From: Rhizomys pruinosus | Taxonomy: Eukaryota; Chordata; Mammalia; Rodentia; Spalacidae | DNA: 64,000 nucleotides | NCBI GenBank assembly: GCA_009823505.1 | Contig: VZQC01000565.1 | Span: 763,443-827,442 of the forward strand | Direction: 5' to 3' | Shown: positions 24,481 through 37,564 of the stretch, piece by piece | How the letters are laid out: every line of letters starts with the position of its first letter | Position numbering within the stretch: position 1 is the first letter of the stretch | Position numbers and translations under genes: made by a program | Notes under the pieces: model-generated | Seen by the model: only the letters and a program-made list of their open reading frames with translations | What the model was told of the DNA's origin: nothing | Databases searched by the model: none

Positions 24481-24994
24481 TATAATGCACTGAAATATTA
24501 AATGATTAATTTCTCTCTTGTGTATGGTGTTCCTTTCTTATTAAGGAAAACTCCAAATAAACATGAAAAATATCTCTAAAGATTTTAGCACGTCATGAGA
24601 TATTAATCAGATGCATGACTTGGCTGTTGCCCTAAGTCACTGATGCAATACAGTTCTCAAAGTCTAGTAGCTGGTATTTGAAAAACATTTTCAATTTTAA
24701 TTACACTCTGTAAGCAAGCAGTCATTGCATATTCCATAGTTTGGTGGCAAATCAGTCAATTGTGAGGGCTCCAGAATTGATAAAGAGTTCAGGTAGATAT
24801 CACAAGACAAGACACAGCTCAATACAGGAAAAGACGCAGTTCCTGGAAAACCAGATGCCTTGACTGTGAAGGAAGCTAGTGAAGAAAACAGAATAATGGT
24901 TAAAGGACCTTGTTTCCAATATACGTTTAGATATAAACTAGGCGATCAGACAGTAAAGTATCAGGCTAGGAAAACTGACCTAAGAAACTAGATA
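24481..24994. other. intronic DNA, nothing recognised
   Basis: No supported feature. Confidence 0.5.
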
Positions 24995-25181
24995 TGGGGG
25001 CCAGGCTACAGAGATGGCTAATCAGTTAAGAGTACTTTCTGTTCTTCCAAAAGACCCAACTTCAGTTCCCAGCACTCATGTGGAGATGTGGAGTGATTCA
25101 CAACCACCTGTTATTCCAGGTACAAGAGACATGACCACCTCTTTTGGCCTCCACAGCACTAACACACACATGGCATATATT

Positions 25182-25225
<44 letters not shown>

Positions 25226-25255
25226 TAAATAAATAAATAAATATCAAATAAATCT
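24995..25255 (+). repeat. B2 SINE with (CA)n and (AAAT)n tail
   Basis: B2 head GGCTACAGAGATGGCTAATCAGTTAAGAG; the 3' end has grown into (CA)n at 25183-25222 and (AAAT)n at 25222-25243. Confidence 0.85.
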
Positions 25256-25509
25256 TTTCAAACTAGAAAAGAAATTAGATATTGGCACTTGAGACATGAA
25301 AAGGAGGGAGGGATGAATGAAGTACCAGCTATTTTCCTGATCACCCAAACCACAGTACACTGTACTAATGACAAATCCTACCCATTGACAGATATATTAT
25401 CCGTGCTAAGGTATGTTATCCTGAAATATCAAGAGTAGAGATAAAATATTGCTCAAATTCCCATGACCATCTCAACAGAAACATAGTATAGACCAGAGCA
25501 TAAACGCAC

Positions 25510-25867
25510 TGCTATAGTTTGACTGTGTGCCACAAATCTGTGTGCTATAAATTTAAGTTTTGAGGGGTGGGACCTTTAAGTGGTGAACTGGTGATGAAAG
25601 TTTTGCCCTCATCATGAGACTAAAGGAATTATGGAAGGAATGATGTGATGCCCTTTTGGCAGAAGGCTTGTCTCCTCCCACTTGCCATCTTCTGCTCTTC
25701 CTTGCCATGTGCTATGCTACATTGTGTTGTGGAAGAAAGCCCACAGCAGATGTAGCTTCTCAGTCTTAAAATTTCCAGCCAATAGAACTGTGAACCAAAT
25801 AAATTTTTATTGTTTATAAACTAGCCAGCCTGTGGTATCCTGTTATAGCAGCATGAAGCAGACAAAA
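25510..25867 (+). repeat. MaLR solo LTR (MST-like, ERVL-MaLR)
   Basis: Starts TGCTATAGTTTGACTGTG, has GGGTGGGACCTTTAAGTGG, the poly-A signal AATAAA and the end GGTATCCTGTTATAGCAGC. These are the landmarks of mammalian MaLR LTRs. No internal region is seen next to it. Confidence 0.75.
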
Positions 25868-26088
25868 GGCAGACCAAATGTTTTCCAAATTCTCAAACAA
25901 AATAATTTTTCAAGTTAGAATGTATTCAGCTTCGGATATGAACTAACCAAACATTTTTTTTCTTCTAGGAATCTTTCTGAGGAAACACCTGGAAGATGCA
26001 TCCCACCAACATAAATGAATAAGTTCAGTCAAGTAATAAGAAATCCACATAAGTGACTTTCCCTAAAGTCATTCCCTAAAAGGAATTG

Positions 26089-26343
26089 TTTTTGAATTTA
26101 TTTTTATTTTATGTGTATGAGTGTTTTGCTTGCATGTAAGTGCATCACATGTGTGCAATGCCCATAGAGGCCAGAAGAGGGCAATGGGTTCCCTGAAACT
26201 GGGGGAACAGAGAGTTAGTTGCTAGCACTAATTACCCTGAAACTAGAGTTACAGACAATTGCTTGTGGGTACTGGGAACCAAACCCAGGTCTTCTGCAAG
26301 AGCACCCAGGGATCTTAACTGATGAGCCATCTCTCCAAGAGCC
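26089..26343 (-). repeat. B2 SINE with a large internal duplication
   Basis: GAGAGATGGCTCATCAGTTAAG head at the right. The CCCTGAAACT...AGAG/CAGA...TTG block occurs twice (about 26191-26230 and 26234-26270). Confidence 0.8.
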
Positions 26344-26563
26344 TAATTAGAAGGAATTATGATGGTTAAGTTGCAGCTCCACAAATGATGAATGGCAGAA
26401 AGAGCCAACAGCAAAATGATTATCTATGGTTCTAGAGTGAACCTTGAGAGCATTTGGGTGGAGGAAGGTCATTCCCAGTACTGAGGGAGTGTGAAGCAAG
26501 AAGCAAGTTTTAAGATTTCATTCTTATAACCTTTCAAGTCCCAAATATCTAATTTGAGGTAGT

Positions 26564-26567
<4 letters not shown>

Positions 26568-26598
<31 letters not shown>
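26568..26598. repeat. A31 homopolymer without a SINE body
   Basis: 31 consecutive A with no recognisable SINE or L1 sequence on either side. Confidence 0.9.
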
Positions 26599-26599
<1 letters not shown>

Positions 26600-27921
26600 C
26601 AGTTCTATATTATCTTTACACCTTAAAAACAGATATTGTATATTGAAAATAAGCTAAATAAAGCCCTAAATCCAATAATTGGAGGGGGTTTGTCTCGTGT
26701 TTTTTTTATTTAAAATAAATGTCACTGGTTAACTATTGTCTCTTTTTTTATTCCTTATTCCCCAAAGCTACTCTAGAATTTGAGTGTAACGAAGTGAGCA
26801 TAATCCAAAATTCTCCGTGGTCTGACTCATTCTAGAGATACTTCACACGAATCCCAAAGGGAAGAGTTGAGGGGCAGGAAACATCACTGGTAAGAAAAGA
26901 TTTTCTTCTGTTAATTTATAGAAGTGTTCTGAATAGAGAAAGGAGCTTAAAAAATAAAATTATTTTCCACTAATCTAGGAGGTATTTGCTAAATGACATG
27001 TTTTGCTTTCTTAAAACACTGTTCACTTTCTTCCAAGACTGTGTTCACTTTCTCTCTATTCTAGATGCACATGGACAGACAGCTATTTCTGGTTATGGAT
27101 GTCACACATGAGTCAGTTTCACACTACAGAAAAGCTATGTCTTTTGAGGAAAATTCTGTGAGAACAAATTATACTGCCATCTCTTTCCATAGTCCTTAAA
27201 ATTTTATTACATATTTTGAAATCATATATATTTGTATAACATCTTATTTATTATGTACTTTCTATGAGCAATTTAGCCCAGTGAGTCTTTAATTCTAGAC
27301 CCTGTATCCTTTTATCTGTTTATTGTCTTCAATTTTTAAAACCCGGAAAGGGTCAGGGGAAGGCACATCATCTTCTTTGACATTTCTGCACTCTGTCTGG
27401 ACTCTGAAGAAATAAATTGTAACCTCTGGTCACGCGGAACTAACAACCTGACTAAAAATAAAGTCTACTATTAACAGCATTAGTTTTAAACAAAGAGAGT
27501 GGTCTTTGCTCTTATGCAAACAGGACAGTGAATTTCTGAAACTAATATAGTTTTTTAGGAATTTATGGGGTAAGATAGGATAATAGCTGGCAAGCTGACA
27601 AGTCACCTGAGTGCTACGGAAGAATGCTGGGTAAAGGTTAAGTCTTAGGAGAAAGTTAAAGAAGGCAAACATGTCAGGGAGAAATAATAAAGAGTTGACA
27701 TGCCATATACAAAAGGAAAATCATGATATCTAACTAACAAGGAGGAAGTTTCAAGAAACAGTAAGAGAAGCAGAAAAAATAAATAAAGTGTAGTTGTATT
27801 TGACATAAGGATGATCAAAATTTTAGGAGGAGCTTCCAAGGCTATAACAAAAAAAAAAAAAAAATTATGAGGCACAAGGTACATAAAAGACAGAAAAGAA
27901 AAATCAGGCCAGAAAATGGTA

Positions 27922-27960
<39 letters not shown>
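27922..27960. repeat. (AAT)13 microsatellite
   Basis: Thirteen uninterrupted trinucleotides. Confidence 0.97.
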
Positions 27961-27961
<1 letters not shown>

Positions 27962-28237
27962 GAAATGCAATGTACAAGAAGTTTAAGGACGTGGCTGTGG
28001 CTGTAAAAAAATACATCAGTTTAGAAGAGTTTGGGCTGAAATGACAAGGCAGGGTACACAGGGTACACTGCTGCATGTCTCCAGACACAGAGGAAAGCCC
28101 AGCCTATATCAGGAATGCTGAGTTGAACTGGGTATAAAAACCATCAAGCAGAGGCACTACGAACTCTGAGTTCTGAACAAATGAATCTTTAAAGTAAAGG
28201 TAAAAGGTTGATGGCAGGGTCAGAAGTCAGAAGACAG

Positions 28238-28432
28238 CATGGGGGTTGGAGAGAAGGCTCAGTGGTTGCGAGTGCGTGCAGCTCTTTCAGTAGACCTGAG
28301 TTCCCTTCCCAGCATCCACACAAGCCAGCTCCAGGGCATCCAACGCCCTCTTCTGACCTCCTCAAGCACCCACATGCACATGTGTATATGCACATGCAGA
28401 TATTTATAAGAATAAAATAAGAAGAAGGAATG
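28238..28432 (+). repeat. B2 SINE, short internal deletion
   Basis: GGGGTTGGAGAGAAGGCTCAGTGG head, CTCCAGGGCATCCAACGCCC body, AAGAATAAAATAAG tail. The ACATGG-to-CTCCAG stretch is shortened. Confidence 0.83.
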
Positions 28433-29915
28433 GGAACTTGCACTCAACGGCCAGTCACCTAATGACTGTGAAGGCACCGCCACAGGGAAACATCAAAGGC
28501 TGTAATGTGGAGCACATGCCTCAGATAAATAAACAAAGCTGTATTTCTTTTTAACATGTATGAACAATAGCATACTCCCAGTCCAATGGTGCAAGGCAGT
28601 CAAATGAAACTAAAGAAACCACCGTAAATATTTTAATGTTACCACCATTTGATTCCTATTAAAATGACCATAGTGTGCTCTCTCTGAAAAGGCTGAAGGC
28701 ATAAGGAAATTTATTTGTAAGTATGTAAGAATCCAAGAAGGCTCAGAAGAAGAAAGGTTAGCAGAGGGTGACACTTGGACCATTAAGTCAGCGGATTAAA
28801 GGATGAGACAAAGATAGAGTACAGATGAATGAGCATACTGTTATAAGATTATATCATTAAGCACTAGTGTCTAGAAATGTTGTCAAAAGAAAATCCCTGT
28901 CATTTTTTTCTACTGAAAATTTAATAGTAAATTTTTAGGTTTTACTGGGCCAGGAACCTTGGGATTCAAGATGAAATTAATTGAATTCAGGATTCCAGAT
29001 GGAGTTCTGAATAAGTTTTGCCAAAGCGCAAACATAAAGCATGTTTTATCACCCAGTCTAGTATTCAGGAGGCTGCTCCGGGTTCCAAGTCAAACATTTT
29101 GCTTTCATAATTGTCTGTGAGTCTGGGAGATACAAGTTGGAAAGAATAAACCCTGAGGAGAGAAATAGTTTCCACTCAGTCTGCACCCCCTGAGAGAAGA
29201 GTCGGAAAATGCAGGTTCTCCTCAAAATTAGAATCATTCCCAGGTAGAAAATGCTGATGGGTCAGTATCTTCCAAGCATTTAATACTGCCAAATACGTGT
29301 AAAATATATAAAAGGAACTATGAATCTAGATGAGGAAAATTAATGTTATAATAAATGACAACTCAAGAGAGTCCTTATAAAAATTAAGTGAAAAGGTAAG
29401 CACAAGAAAAGTAAAACAGGAAGAAGGTTAAAGAGAAAATGGGGGCAAAGGGGAATCATCAGAAACGTGAGAGGACCAGCAATAACATTCTGAGCTGCTG
29501 TGCAACTCAGATGTGGGCCAAGCAATTTCCCAAACCCCTTCTTGCCTTGCCCATAAAAGAACAAGTGGTGGGTAAATGAATTGTGAAGGGAGGGAGAGAA
29601 GCTTCATGTTCTTTCCCAGGTTTTATATATGTATTTGTTTTATATTTTGATTATTTGGACTGTACACCTTTATACCTATAGCACTGAGAATTAATATTAG
29701 TATATTCCCATTGCTGACCCCAATAAATAAACTGTCCAAATAAATACAAATGTCAGGACACTACTGTGGATGACTGAACTATGTATTATGGCCGACAGGA
29801 TAAGAGCTCATCATAGCGATCACAAATTGGATTTGGTAACTTATGAATAATGGAGCAACAAAGGAAATGAAATTCGTTGGGATTTTTTTCTTTCTTTCTT
29901 TACTGGGGGAAATGA
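28433..29915. other. intronic DNA, nothing recognised
   Basis: No supported feature. Confidence 0.5.
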
Positions 29916-30150
29916 TCACTCGCCTTTGCATCACTCGACTTTTTGCCACTATGACAAATACTCTTAATGGGAAACAACTTATTTTGGCTCATAAATTTGG
30001 AGGTTTCAGTATGTTATTGGTTGGCCCTGTTGTTTGGGGGCCTGTGGAATACAACAACAGGAACAGAATACAAGCATTCCTCTCATTTCTAGAAAGCAAA
30101 AGGAGACAGAGAAGGAATACAAGAATGACTTTTTCCATATGGAACTAATT
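29916..30150 (+). repeat. decayed URR1-like DNA repeat (tentative)
   Basis: GCCACTATGACAAATACTCT and GGGAAACAACTTATTTTGGCTC echo the start of the 14436-14803 and 37565-37903 elements. The rest is too diverged to be sure. The 101-codon open frame crossing it is not a known protein. Confidence 0.35.
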
Positions 30151-31164
30151 TAGACTAAAGACTTTTACCTAACCTTGAAACCAAAAAGTTTCAGTTTATA
30201 TAATCTGAACAAGCTCACTGAACATGTGCCGTTCTTGTGATCTGAGTACCTGACCTTAAACCCTCAAGACCCTGCATTGCCCTTCACCCAACACAGTGTA
30301 TGAATGTGCCTGTACATGATTTAAATATCAAAGTGATAAAATCAATGTGCTTTTCTCTCTGCAAATAATGAGAGAATTTTTTTTGTTGTTGTGTGTATGA
30401 TACTCTAGTCTGAGGATCAAAGGGCGAGGTTCTCTGGTAAGGGTGTAAACTGAATTTCTTCCCCATTTCATGTGGGAGAAATACTGTTTCAATAAAGAGT
30501 TGAGCAAGACCCTTGCTGGGAAGCACAGTTCTGAGAGACATCTGGAGGAACAGGTGATCAGGAGTTAGGTCCATTCTTGACCTTAGAACTAGCATTAAGA
30601 GTCACGTTTCTCTATTCAGGTGTGATCATAATGTGACTTAGAAATGCCACAGAGAGCCACAGTCCCAATCCCCCATGACTAGTACATCGGGCACAAAGGG
30701 GATCCCACCATCCCCCAGAGACTAAGAAGCTGATTACAAGCAAACAACACATAGCCTTTGGAGGGTACTGATGATCCAAACCTCAGCACTTGCCATTAGA
30801 TTTATTAATCAGTTCTCTGTAAAGAGCCTTAATAATTCATAGAAAACAGAGAAGCTCAATTAGAAGTTCTCTATTTGAAAACTTTCAACTACTTCAGTTT
30901 CTGTACGCCAGAACAGAATTTGATAGGAATACTAGACAGAGGTAAAATCAACTTATCAATGAAGCAAAGTGCACATTATCACTTCTTAATAATTTCTAAT
31001 TTTGAATATTTTTTAAATACACTATGGGATTTTTAGTTAATTCAAAAATTTCAAACTATAAATCATATTAGAGATTTAATCCTATTGGTGCTTCACATGC
31101 TTTGATATAAGGCAATGAACAAAGCTGTTGCTGGAAGAAAAACATTTCCTTTTCTTTTTCTTTT
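30151..31164. other. intronic DNA, nothing recognised
   Basis: A 103-codon minus frame (30284-30595) has no recognisable domain. Confidence 0.5.
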
Positions 31165-31318
31165 TCTTTTGTGTGTATGTTCTTTTTGAGACAGGGTCTC
31201 CCTGTAGCCCCAGCTGAGGAACTCTATGCAGACCAAGCTGGCCTTGAACTCACAGGGATATTGCTGCCTCTGCCTCCTGAGTGCTGGGATGAAAGGCATC
31301 CACCACCACGCCTGGTTA
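31165..31318 (-). repeat. B1 SINE with internal deletion
   Basis: CTTTTTGAGACAGGGTCTCC through CACCACGCCTGGTTAG; about ten bases missing at CAGCTG|AGGAACTC. Confidence 0.9.
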
Positions 31319-32940
31319 GAACATTTCTTAGATTCAGTACTGTTCTTTCTTACCTGCAGTACTATTCTTCACTGTTTGCATTAGTGACAATATTTGAATC
31401 AGTACTAGCATATTAGTTCCATTATTATTTTGACAAATAATATTAATCCTTTTCACCTTACTACTGAGAACCAACTGAACACTTGCTTTTATGAAACATG
31501 AGTTTTCAAGAACACAAGCAGTAAATAATCAGGGGAAACTCTTTAAAAGCTATGAAACTTGAAAGTGACAGGAAATAAAAATCAATTGAAAACTGTAACT
31601 GGTACAGTTTTCATTTCTTCCATGATACCTACCATTCAAAACTGTTTCATTCATATATCATCTCTGGCTTCTTCTTACACTGATGTAATGTGTCTGCACT
31701 GAAGACTGACATATTCAATAAACACTAGCACATCCAATAATAAAACTCTGTATTGTCTGTAAATAATCAGAGAATAAAAGCTAGCCTTGAACCTGGACCT
31801 GGACTGCCCACAACACAGTTACCATACAGCATCTTTAACATGAGCTCTGAGATTAAGCTACATGGGCAGCAACGAATGTCTGCTACTGATACTCCACTTC
31901 CTCAAAGCAATCTAAGAAATAAAACAACTATTTTAAATGTGTAACGTTTAAAGAAGTTTTAACAAGAACTAATACTTCATATGCTTATAAAAAAACATGT
32001 TGATGACCTCTACAGTCTGACAGGTTATCCTAAAATTCCTAGAGTACTATAAATAAGATAGCAGGCAATATTTATCCATCAGCAATCATTACCAGACACT
32101 GAGCTAAGGACATCTCATAAATTACCTCTTGTCTCCCAAAGGGAATAAAGCTTATAGCTCCAGTTTAAAAATGAGGCACTGATAACCCAATAGGTAATAA
32201 TTTCCCTAGACTAAACAGGACCAAATGCTGGAGCAAGTCACAAATCAGAAATAAGAGCTGGGTAAAAGTTTTTGCCCTAACAGATCTACTTTACTAACAT
32301 TTCAAAAGTGTTTGACCTTTCCTTTCTAATTATTTAATTGCCAACCATAATGCCACAAACAACTATTATCATTTATTACATTCTGTGTCATTATTCAGAT
32401 GGCTAAGTGTCATGTTTTGATTTCAGAGTCCTAATTTAGCTGGATGCTTATATGATTTAGCTCTACAGGCTTTAATTATAATAATTGATGGAGACATATT
32501 TATGTAACTATCCAACACAGAATTTTTACTTTAAAACAGTTTTCAGCCTTCTTTATAATGAAGAAGTACCATGAATGACCCATGGAAATAAAATCCAACT
32601 TTTTGATACTTTTTAAAAGAAGGTCATCCATTTAACTTCAATTTAATGATTACATACATGACAACAAGAAAATAAAGGCCCACTACAAAAATAAGACAGC
32701 TCCTTATTGTATCCTACATCAACTTGATGACATGCTTCATTACTGCCAAACAAACACCTAATTCACCTTACAGAAAAATAGATTCCTATTTTCAAAGAAA
32801 CACTGGAGGTCTATGGCTCAGTGCCAACCTGGCTCTTCCTTGACAAGACAGCGTGTTGAGTGTCTCCAATTTTCCAGTGTACTTTGCACAAGCTATTTGA
32901 AGTATTTAGTTGAAATGTGATATTGTCTACTATTTGAAAG

Positions 32941-32944
<4 letters not shown>
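31319..32944. other. AT-rich intronic DNA, nothing recognised
   Basis: Among the longest repeat-poor stretches of the window; no exon-like sequence seen. Confidence 0.5.
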
Positions 32945-32984
<40 letters not shown>

Positions 32985-32997
32985 GCACACACACACA
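32945..32997. repeat. (CA)n microsatellite
   Basis: About 26 CA units with two CG interruptions (GCACGCAC). Confidence 0.97.
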
Positions 32998-33157
32998 AAG
33001 AGGGGGGGCTCAAGCATATAGAGCAAAAATTATCACCGTTTCCCCAAATGTAGTATAAAAATGTGACCATTCACTTGCAGTAATAGAAACCTGGGTATTA
33101 TTGCTCATTTACCTCATTAGCTTTTCGTAGAGAGCAATGTTCATATGAGATTTTTTT

Positions 33158-33382
33158 TTATTTTATTTATTTCTGTATGTGTATCAATGTACTGTCTGCA
33201 TGCAGGTTTGTGCACCCGTGTCGTGCAATGCCGCGGAGGTCAGAAGAGGGTGTCGGATACCCCTGGAACTAGAATTGGAATTTCAGACGGTTCTCGGCTG
33301 CCATGTTGGTGCTGGGGATCGAACCTGGATCCTCTGTAAGAGCGGTCAGCGCTCTTAACCGCTAGGCCATCTCCCCAGGCCC
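33158..33382 (-). repeat. B2 SINE, young, head-to-head pair left member
   Basis: Near consensus; B box intact in reverse complement. Perfect 17-bp TSD TCATATGAGATTTTTTT at 33141-33157 and 33383-33399. Confidence 0.96.
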
Positions 33383-33400
33383 TCATATGAGATTTTTTTC

Positions 33401-33642
33401 CGGGGCTGGAGAGATAGCCTAGAAATTAAGAGCACCGACTGCTCTTGCAGATCACCCGGGTTCGATCCCCAGCACCCACATGGCGGCTAAGAACCGTCTG
33501 TAACTCCAAGTCCAGGATAACTCCAGTTCCAGGGGAATCCGACACCCTCTTCTGACCTCCGCGGCATTGCACGACATGGGTGCACAAACCTACATGCAGA
33601 CAGTACATTCATACACATACAAAAATAAATAAAATTTTAAAA
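33401..33642 (+). repeat. B2 SINE, young, head-to-head pair right member
   Basis: CGGGGCTGGAGAGATAGCC head, GGTTCGATCCC B box, duplicated ACTCCA(G)TCCAGG block. It lies at the right edge of the first B2's TSD, with GAGATTTGTTTCC after its tail as its own imperfect TSD. Confidence 0.95.
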
Positions 33643-33655
33643 AAGAGATTTGTTT

Positions 33656-34410
33656 CCTTCATTTTTCTGAATAGCTCAAAGCAAAGTTTTTTGTTAGCAA
33701 AATAAGAACACTTATTTTTTGTCTTACTGGAAGCATTTTGCTTAGATTTTTAGAAAGCAGGTTTTGATGGTTACCGTGATCTCATAAACAATGTCAATTC
33801 TTTTGTTGTGTTTGTATCCACGAACACTAAGTTGAAATTTAGGAATTTATTTTCAGAAATTCATCAAGACCCTTAAGATGATTTTACATATTTAAAGACT
33901 AGAATGTAAAATATCAGCCTAAGAGTAAATACCTACCACCAACAACAAAATCTAATTGTGTAAATATGAAGCTACATATTTTGGGATATTATACTATCAA
34001 ATGTGTATTTTAGAAAATTATCTCCAGATATTTCACAGCATGGCACAAGGGTGCATGACAGTAATTTCTGTATTTGGAGGACTGAGGTAGGAAAACGAAG
34101 AATGAGAGTTCAGAGTGGGCTGTGCAGTGACTTGGAAGATCAGTCTGTTTTATATAAAAAGAATCCATCTTAGAAATATAAAATAATAAAATAAAATGAG
34201 AGAAAGGGTTTTATTAGATTTAAGTATGTCTTCTTAGAAACAGAAGTAGTTCAGAGACATATTTTCTAAGAAATATCTCCATGTCTACCTACAAACTCCA
34301 GTCAGTAAATATGTCTTATCTATGTGTCCATATCTATGCCAGTGCACAAAGGACTTTACATCTCAACAATTTTACACATTAAAATGTACTGTTATCAAAG
34401 GCTGTAGCAC
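33656..34410. other. intronic DNA, nothing secure
   Basis: 34040-34200 has a faint B1/B4-like order (GTAATTTCTGTATTTGGAGGACTGAGGTAGG...), too weak to call. Confidence 0.45.
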
Positions 34411-34630
34411 AGGGCTGGAGATGTAGCTCAGTCATGAATATGATTGTCGAGCATGCAGGAAGCCCTGGATTCACCTCCCAGAATAATATATACCAGCTTG
34501 GTGATGCATGCCGGTAAACCCAATAATCAGGAGGTGGAGGCAAGGGAATCAGAAGTCTAAGACCATCCTTAGCTATATAGTCAGTTCAAGGACAGCCTGG
34601 ACTACATAAGAACCTGTCTTTAAAAAGTTG
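34411..34630 (+). repeat. ID-B1 dimeric SINE
   Basis: ID-like head (GGGCTGGAGATGTAGCTCAG, GCATGCAGGAAGCCCTGG) fused to a B1-like body (AATCAGGAGGTGGAGGCAAGGG ... GACAGCCTGGACTACATAAG). Confidence 0.85.
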
Positions 34631-36859
34631 CAATCTATCAATTTGAGAATTTAAATCCAAACCTCACTAAAAGAATAGAATTTGTGTGTTTTATCAGAAT
34701 ATGATTGACTTTTTCTGTTCTGAAAGAATCTTAGAAGTATCCACTAGCCAAAACCAAATCCCCTGAACTAGCACTATTCTATTTACTCAGTAAAACCTCT
34801 TTTTCACAAACTTTCAATGCATGATTGTGTGCTCGCATTAATTATACTTATTAGCACATTATATCTGGATCATCAATATTCTTGAGTCTCTTTATGCATT
34901 TTGAATGAACCCAATTCTTCATCTTATTCAATTATTGTACTTATGACTTATCCTAATTCATCCTATTTCATTAAAAGAGCTCTTCATCTGAAATATACAG
35001 ATTCCCAGGTCAATTTTCACTGAATATTAACTAAAGTTTACCTATACCAACCTTCTTAAAGCTATTTTAAACCTAAAATGACCAACTTTCCTCTTGATTT
35101 TGCCAATCAAATACAAAAAAAGCAAGCCTCTAGATTTTAGGAAATTGCCAAAATATTAAATTAGCTGTTGACAATAATAAAGCCAAGAATACTACACTAC
35201 ATGTCATGTCAATCTTTTGTTCTCCCACACTTCTGGCTGGTTTCACAGGTCCTCTCCATTTTAAATAGTCCAAACAAGCAAAAAAATCTTACAGATGCTT
35301 ACTACTCACAGTGAATACCATAGTCATTAATATGCATAACAAGCTTGATTTGTCGGTGATTTGTTATGAGAGAGACATAGTACCATAGTTATGAGCGTAT
35401 GAGCCAGGTGTTAAATGACCACCCATGCCACACTTCTTATCCCTTCCAGAGTTTACCCAGAACAGCAGGACTCAGTCCCTCTCCTTTTTCCAAATAATTT
35501 AAAGCATCCTGTTCCAGGTGAAAAACACCTTGGGAGTGAAGGAGTAGATCAGGCTGCACCCTACTCTATAACTTACACCACACTGTGTAAAACAATGGTT
35601 TTATAAGTAGATTTTGACACCATTTTGTGGATGGAGGATGGTCGCATGCCTCAATGGACTACAAGAAGCCACCACCTATCTCACACACCCTGCAGACAAG
35701 TTCATGAATGACATTCCTAGAAGTAGATGAAGCTGTAGGAGAACAGGGGCATATATAAAACATGTCATGGAATCCAGGCCCAAAACTTATCAGAAATGCC
35801 AGACCCAGAAAACTGTGCAACACTGTCACCTAAACCACATAAAGTGGTGGCCCCCTAGCACTGTGATGGCAAAGACCCCATACTAACCTATCATATGATA
35901 CCAAGTATGTATGTCAAGGACTGACAAGCAGAGAAATCTCATCTTCAACTCAACTCGGTCTCCTGCTGTTGACGTTGCCTACTCATCAGGTCTGTCCTGT
36001 GTCGCCCAGCTGTTTGTCTATCTGTACCTGAATCTGCTGTTCCAACCCTGGACCCAGTTCTTCCTTTTTGTCTGTGCAGCCTATTACATCTTTACTCTCA
36101 ACCTTGACTCTCCTATGGTCTGATTACATCAACAGCTCCTTTCCTGCAGCTGGCTAGTTTGGGACCCATTATCTTATTAATACAGACTCCTTTTGCATTT
36201 CTATGAGCCAACTTCTGAAATGTTTTCAACCCAGCTGAAGCCTTTTTAAGTTGTACTCATTCTATAGCCACATAATATGCAGACAGATTATAGATGATAG
36301 AGATAGATAGATCATAGATAGATAACATTGATTTACTATGTGCCATGTGTTGTGCAATATGACTTAATATTAATAATTAAGATTAGAATAAAAGGACACA
36401 TTCACCTAGGCCAGATCACCAAAGTAGGCAGATTATCTGGCAAATATTGTCATTGGATTTCAAAACTGCATCTTGTAAATTTATCATTACTCGATAAATT
36501 CTGACACTGTGGAAAGACACAATCTTGTACATCTGTTTCTAGCATAACATACTCGTGACCATATTAATTAAATTATTAAGGCTATCTGAACTGGGTTTCT
36601 TATGGTTTACCGAAGAATCAAAAAAGAATTTGACAGTTATAAAAATCATTTAATTTTTGTTTGGTTAAACGTTTTGTCTTTACATATTAAAGTATGCATG
36701 TAACTGCTTTAATAAGATACATGTGAAGAATGCATAAACAATAAATTTAAAAGGGTTTAAATACAATCATCAAGCTTTCAAATATATACGTTTTACATAT
36801 CCTATGTGTTAGGTGTATATCGCACACTTGTTTTCTTCCCTTAGCTCCATAATGTGTTC
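34631..36859. other. intronic DNA, nothing recognised
   Basis: Contains a short GATA-type tract (about 36290-36326) and a less AT-rich block at about 35630-36130 that I cannot assign. Confidence 0.45.
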
Positions 36860-36874
36860 ACACCTTCTACTCTT

Positions 36875-37102
36875 TCATTTTAATTTTTTATTTCTTTTTA
36901 TATGTGTGCGAATGTACTGTATGCATGTAGGTTTGTACGCCCATGTCGAGCAATGCCACAGAGGACAGAAGAGGGTGTCGGATTCCCCTGGAATTGGAGT
37001 TAAAGATGGTTCTCAGCTGCCATGTGGGTGCTGGGGATCAAACCCGGGTCCTCTGCAAGAGCAGTTGGTGCTCTTAACTACTAGGCCATCTCTCCAGTCC
37101 CC
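36875..37102 (-). repeat. B2 SINE
   Basis: Perfect TSD ACACCTTCTACTCTT (36860-36874, 37103-37117). No internal duplication, so from an older B2 branch than the 48466 or 56215 copies. Confidence 0.95.
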
Positions 37103-37117
37103 ACACCTTCTACTCTT

Positions 37118-37564
37118 AAAGGATGGAGTGATTACTTGTTTCTCTTTCTAGGGATAAGAGGGGCATAAGAATAGCTCATGATTTGCTTTCAAAAGCATTA
37201 GAATAGGAAACCTAGGATCCTCCCCTAATTATTACTTGTTCAGTTGAACTATATTTGGTCAATAATGAAAATGTATGACTGAATGAAGCCTTTTCCAGGG
37301 TGTCTGGAACATACAGCAGTAAGATACTAGACAGTGGATCCTCTATAGTGTTCATAACCAAGAGTAATACCGAACTGCGCGAAGCCACGTTGCTGCTCCG
37401 TCTGTGCTCCTCATCTCTTAACAGTAATTGCGTCAGTCCACTCTCAAGTCTTCACAAATTCACCAGTTACCAGTTTCTGTTGGATTGTTTTGTGTGTGTG
37501 TGGGGGGGGTGTTATTTTGTTTTTTGTTATTGTTTTGTTTTTAAATTTTCATTATCACGGCCCA
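37118..37564. other. intronic DNA, nothing recognised
   Basis: A (TG)n/G-run/(GTTTT) low-complexity patch lies at about 37490-37545. Confidence 0.5.

Larger units (their letters stand above)
26344..28237. other. intronic DNA with simple repeats only
   Basis: Contains the A-run and AAT array listed separately and a 17-A run near 27848. The 147-codon minus frame (27645-28088) reads through the AAT array and looks like chance. Confidence 0.5.

Noticed and set aside
35911..36123. 70-codon frame as a membrane protein gene
   Set aside because: Hydrophobic but short, isolated and without recognisable family or splice context; probably chance.
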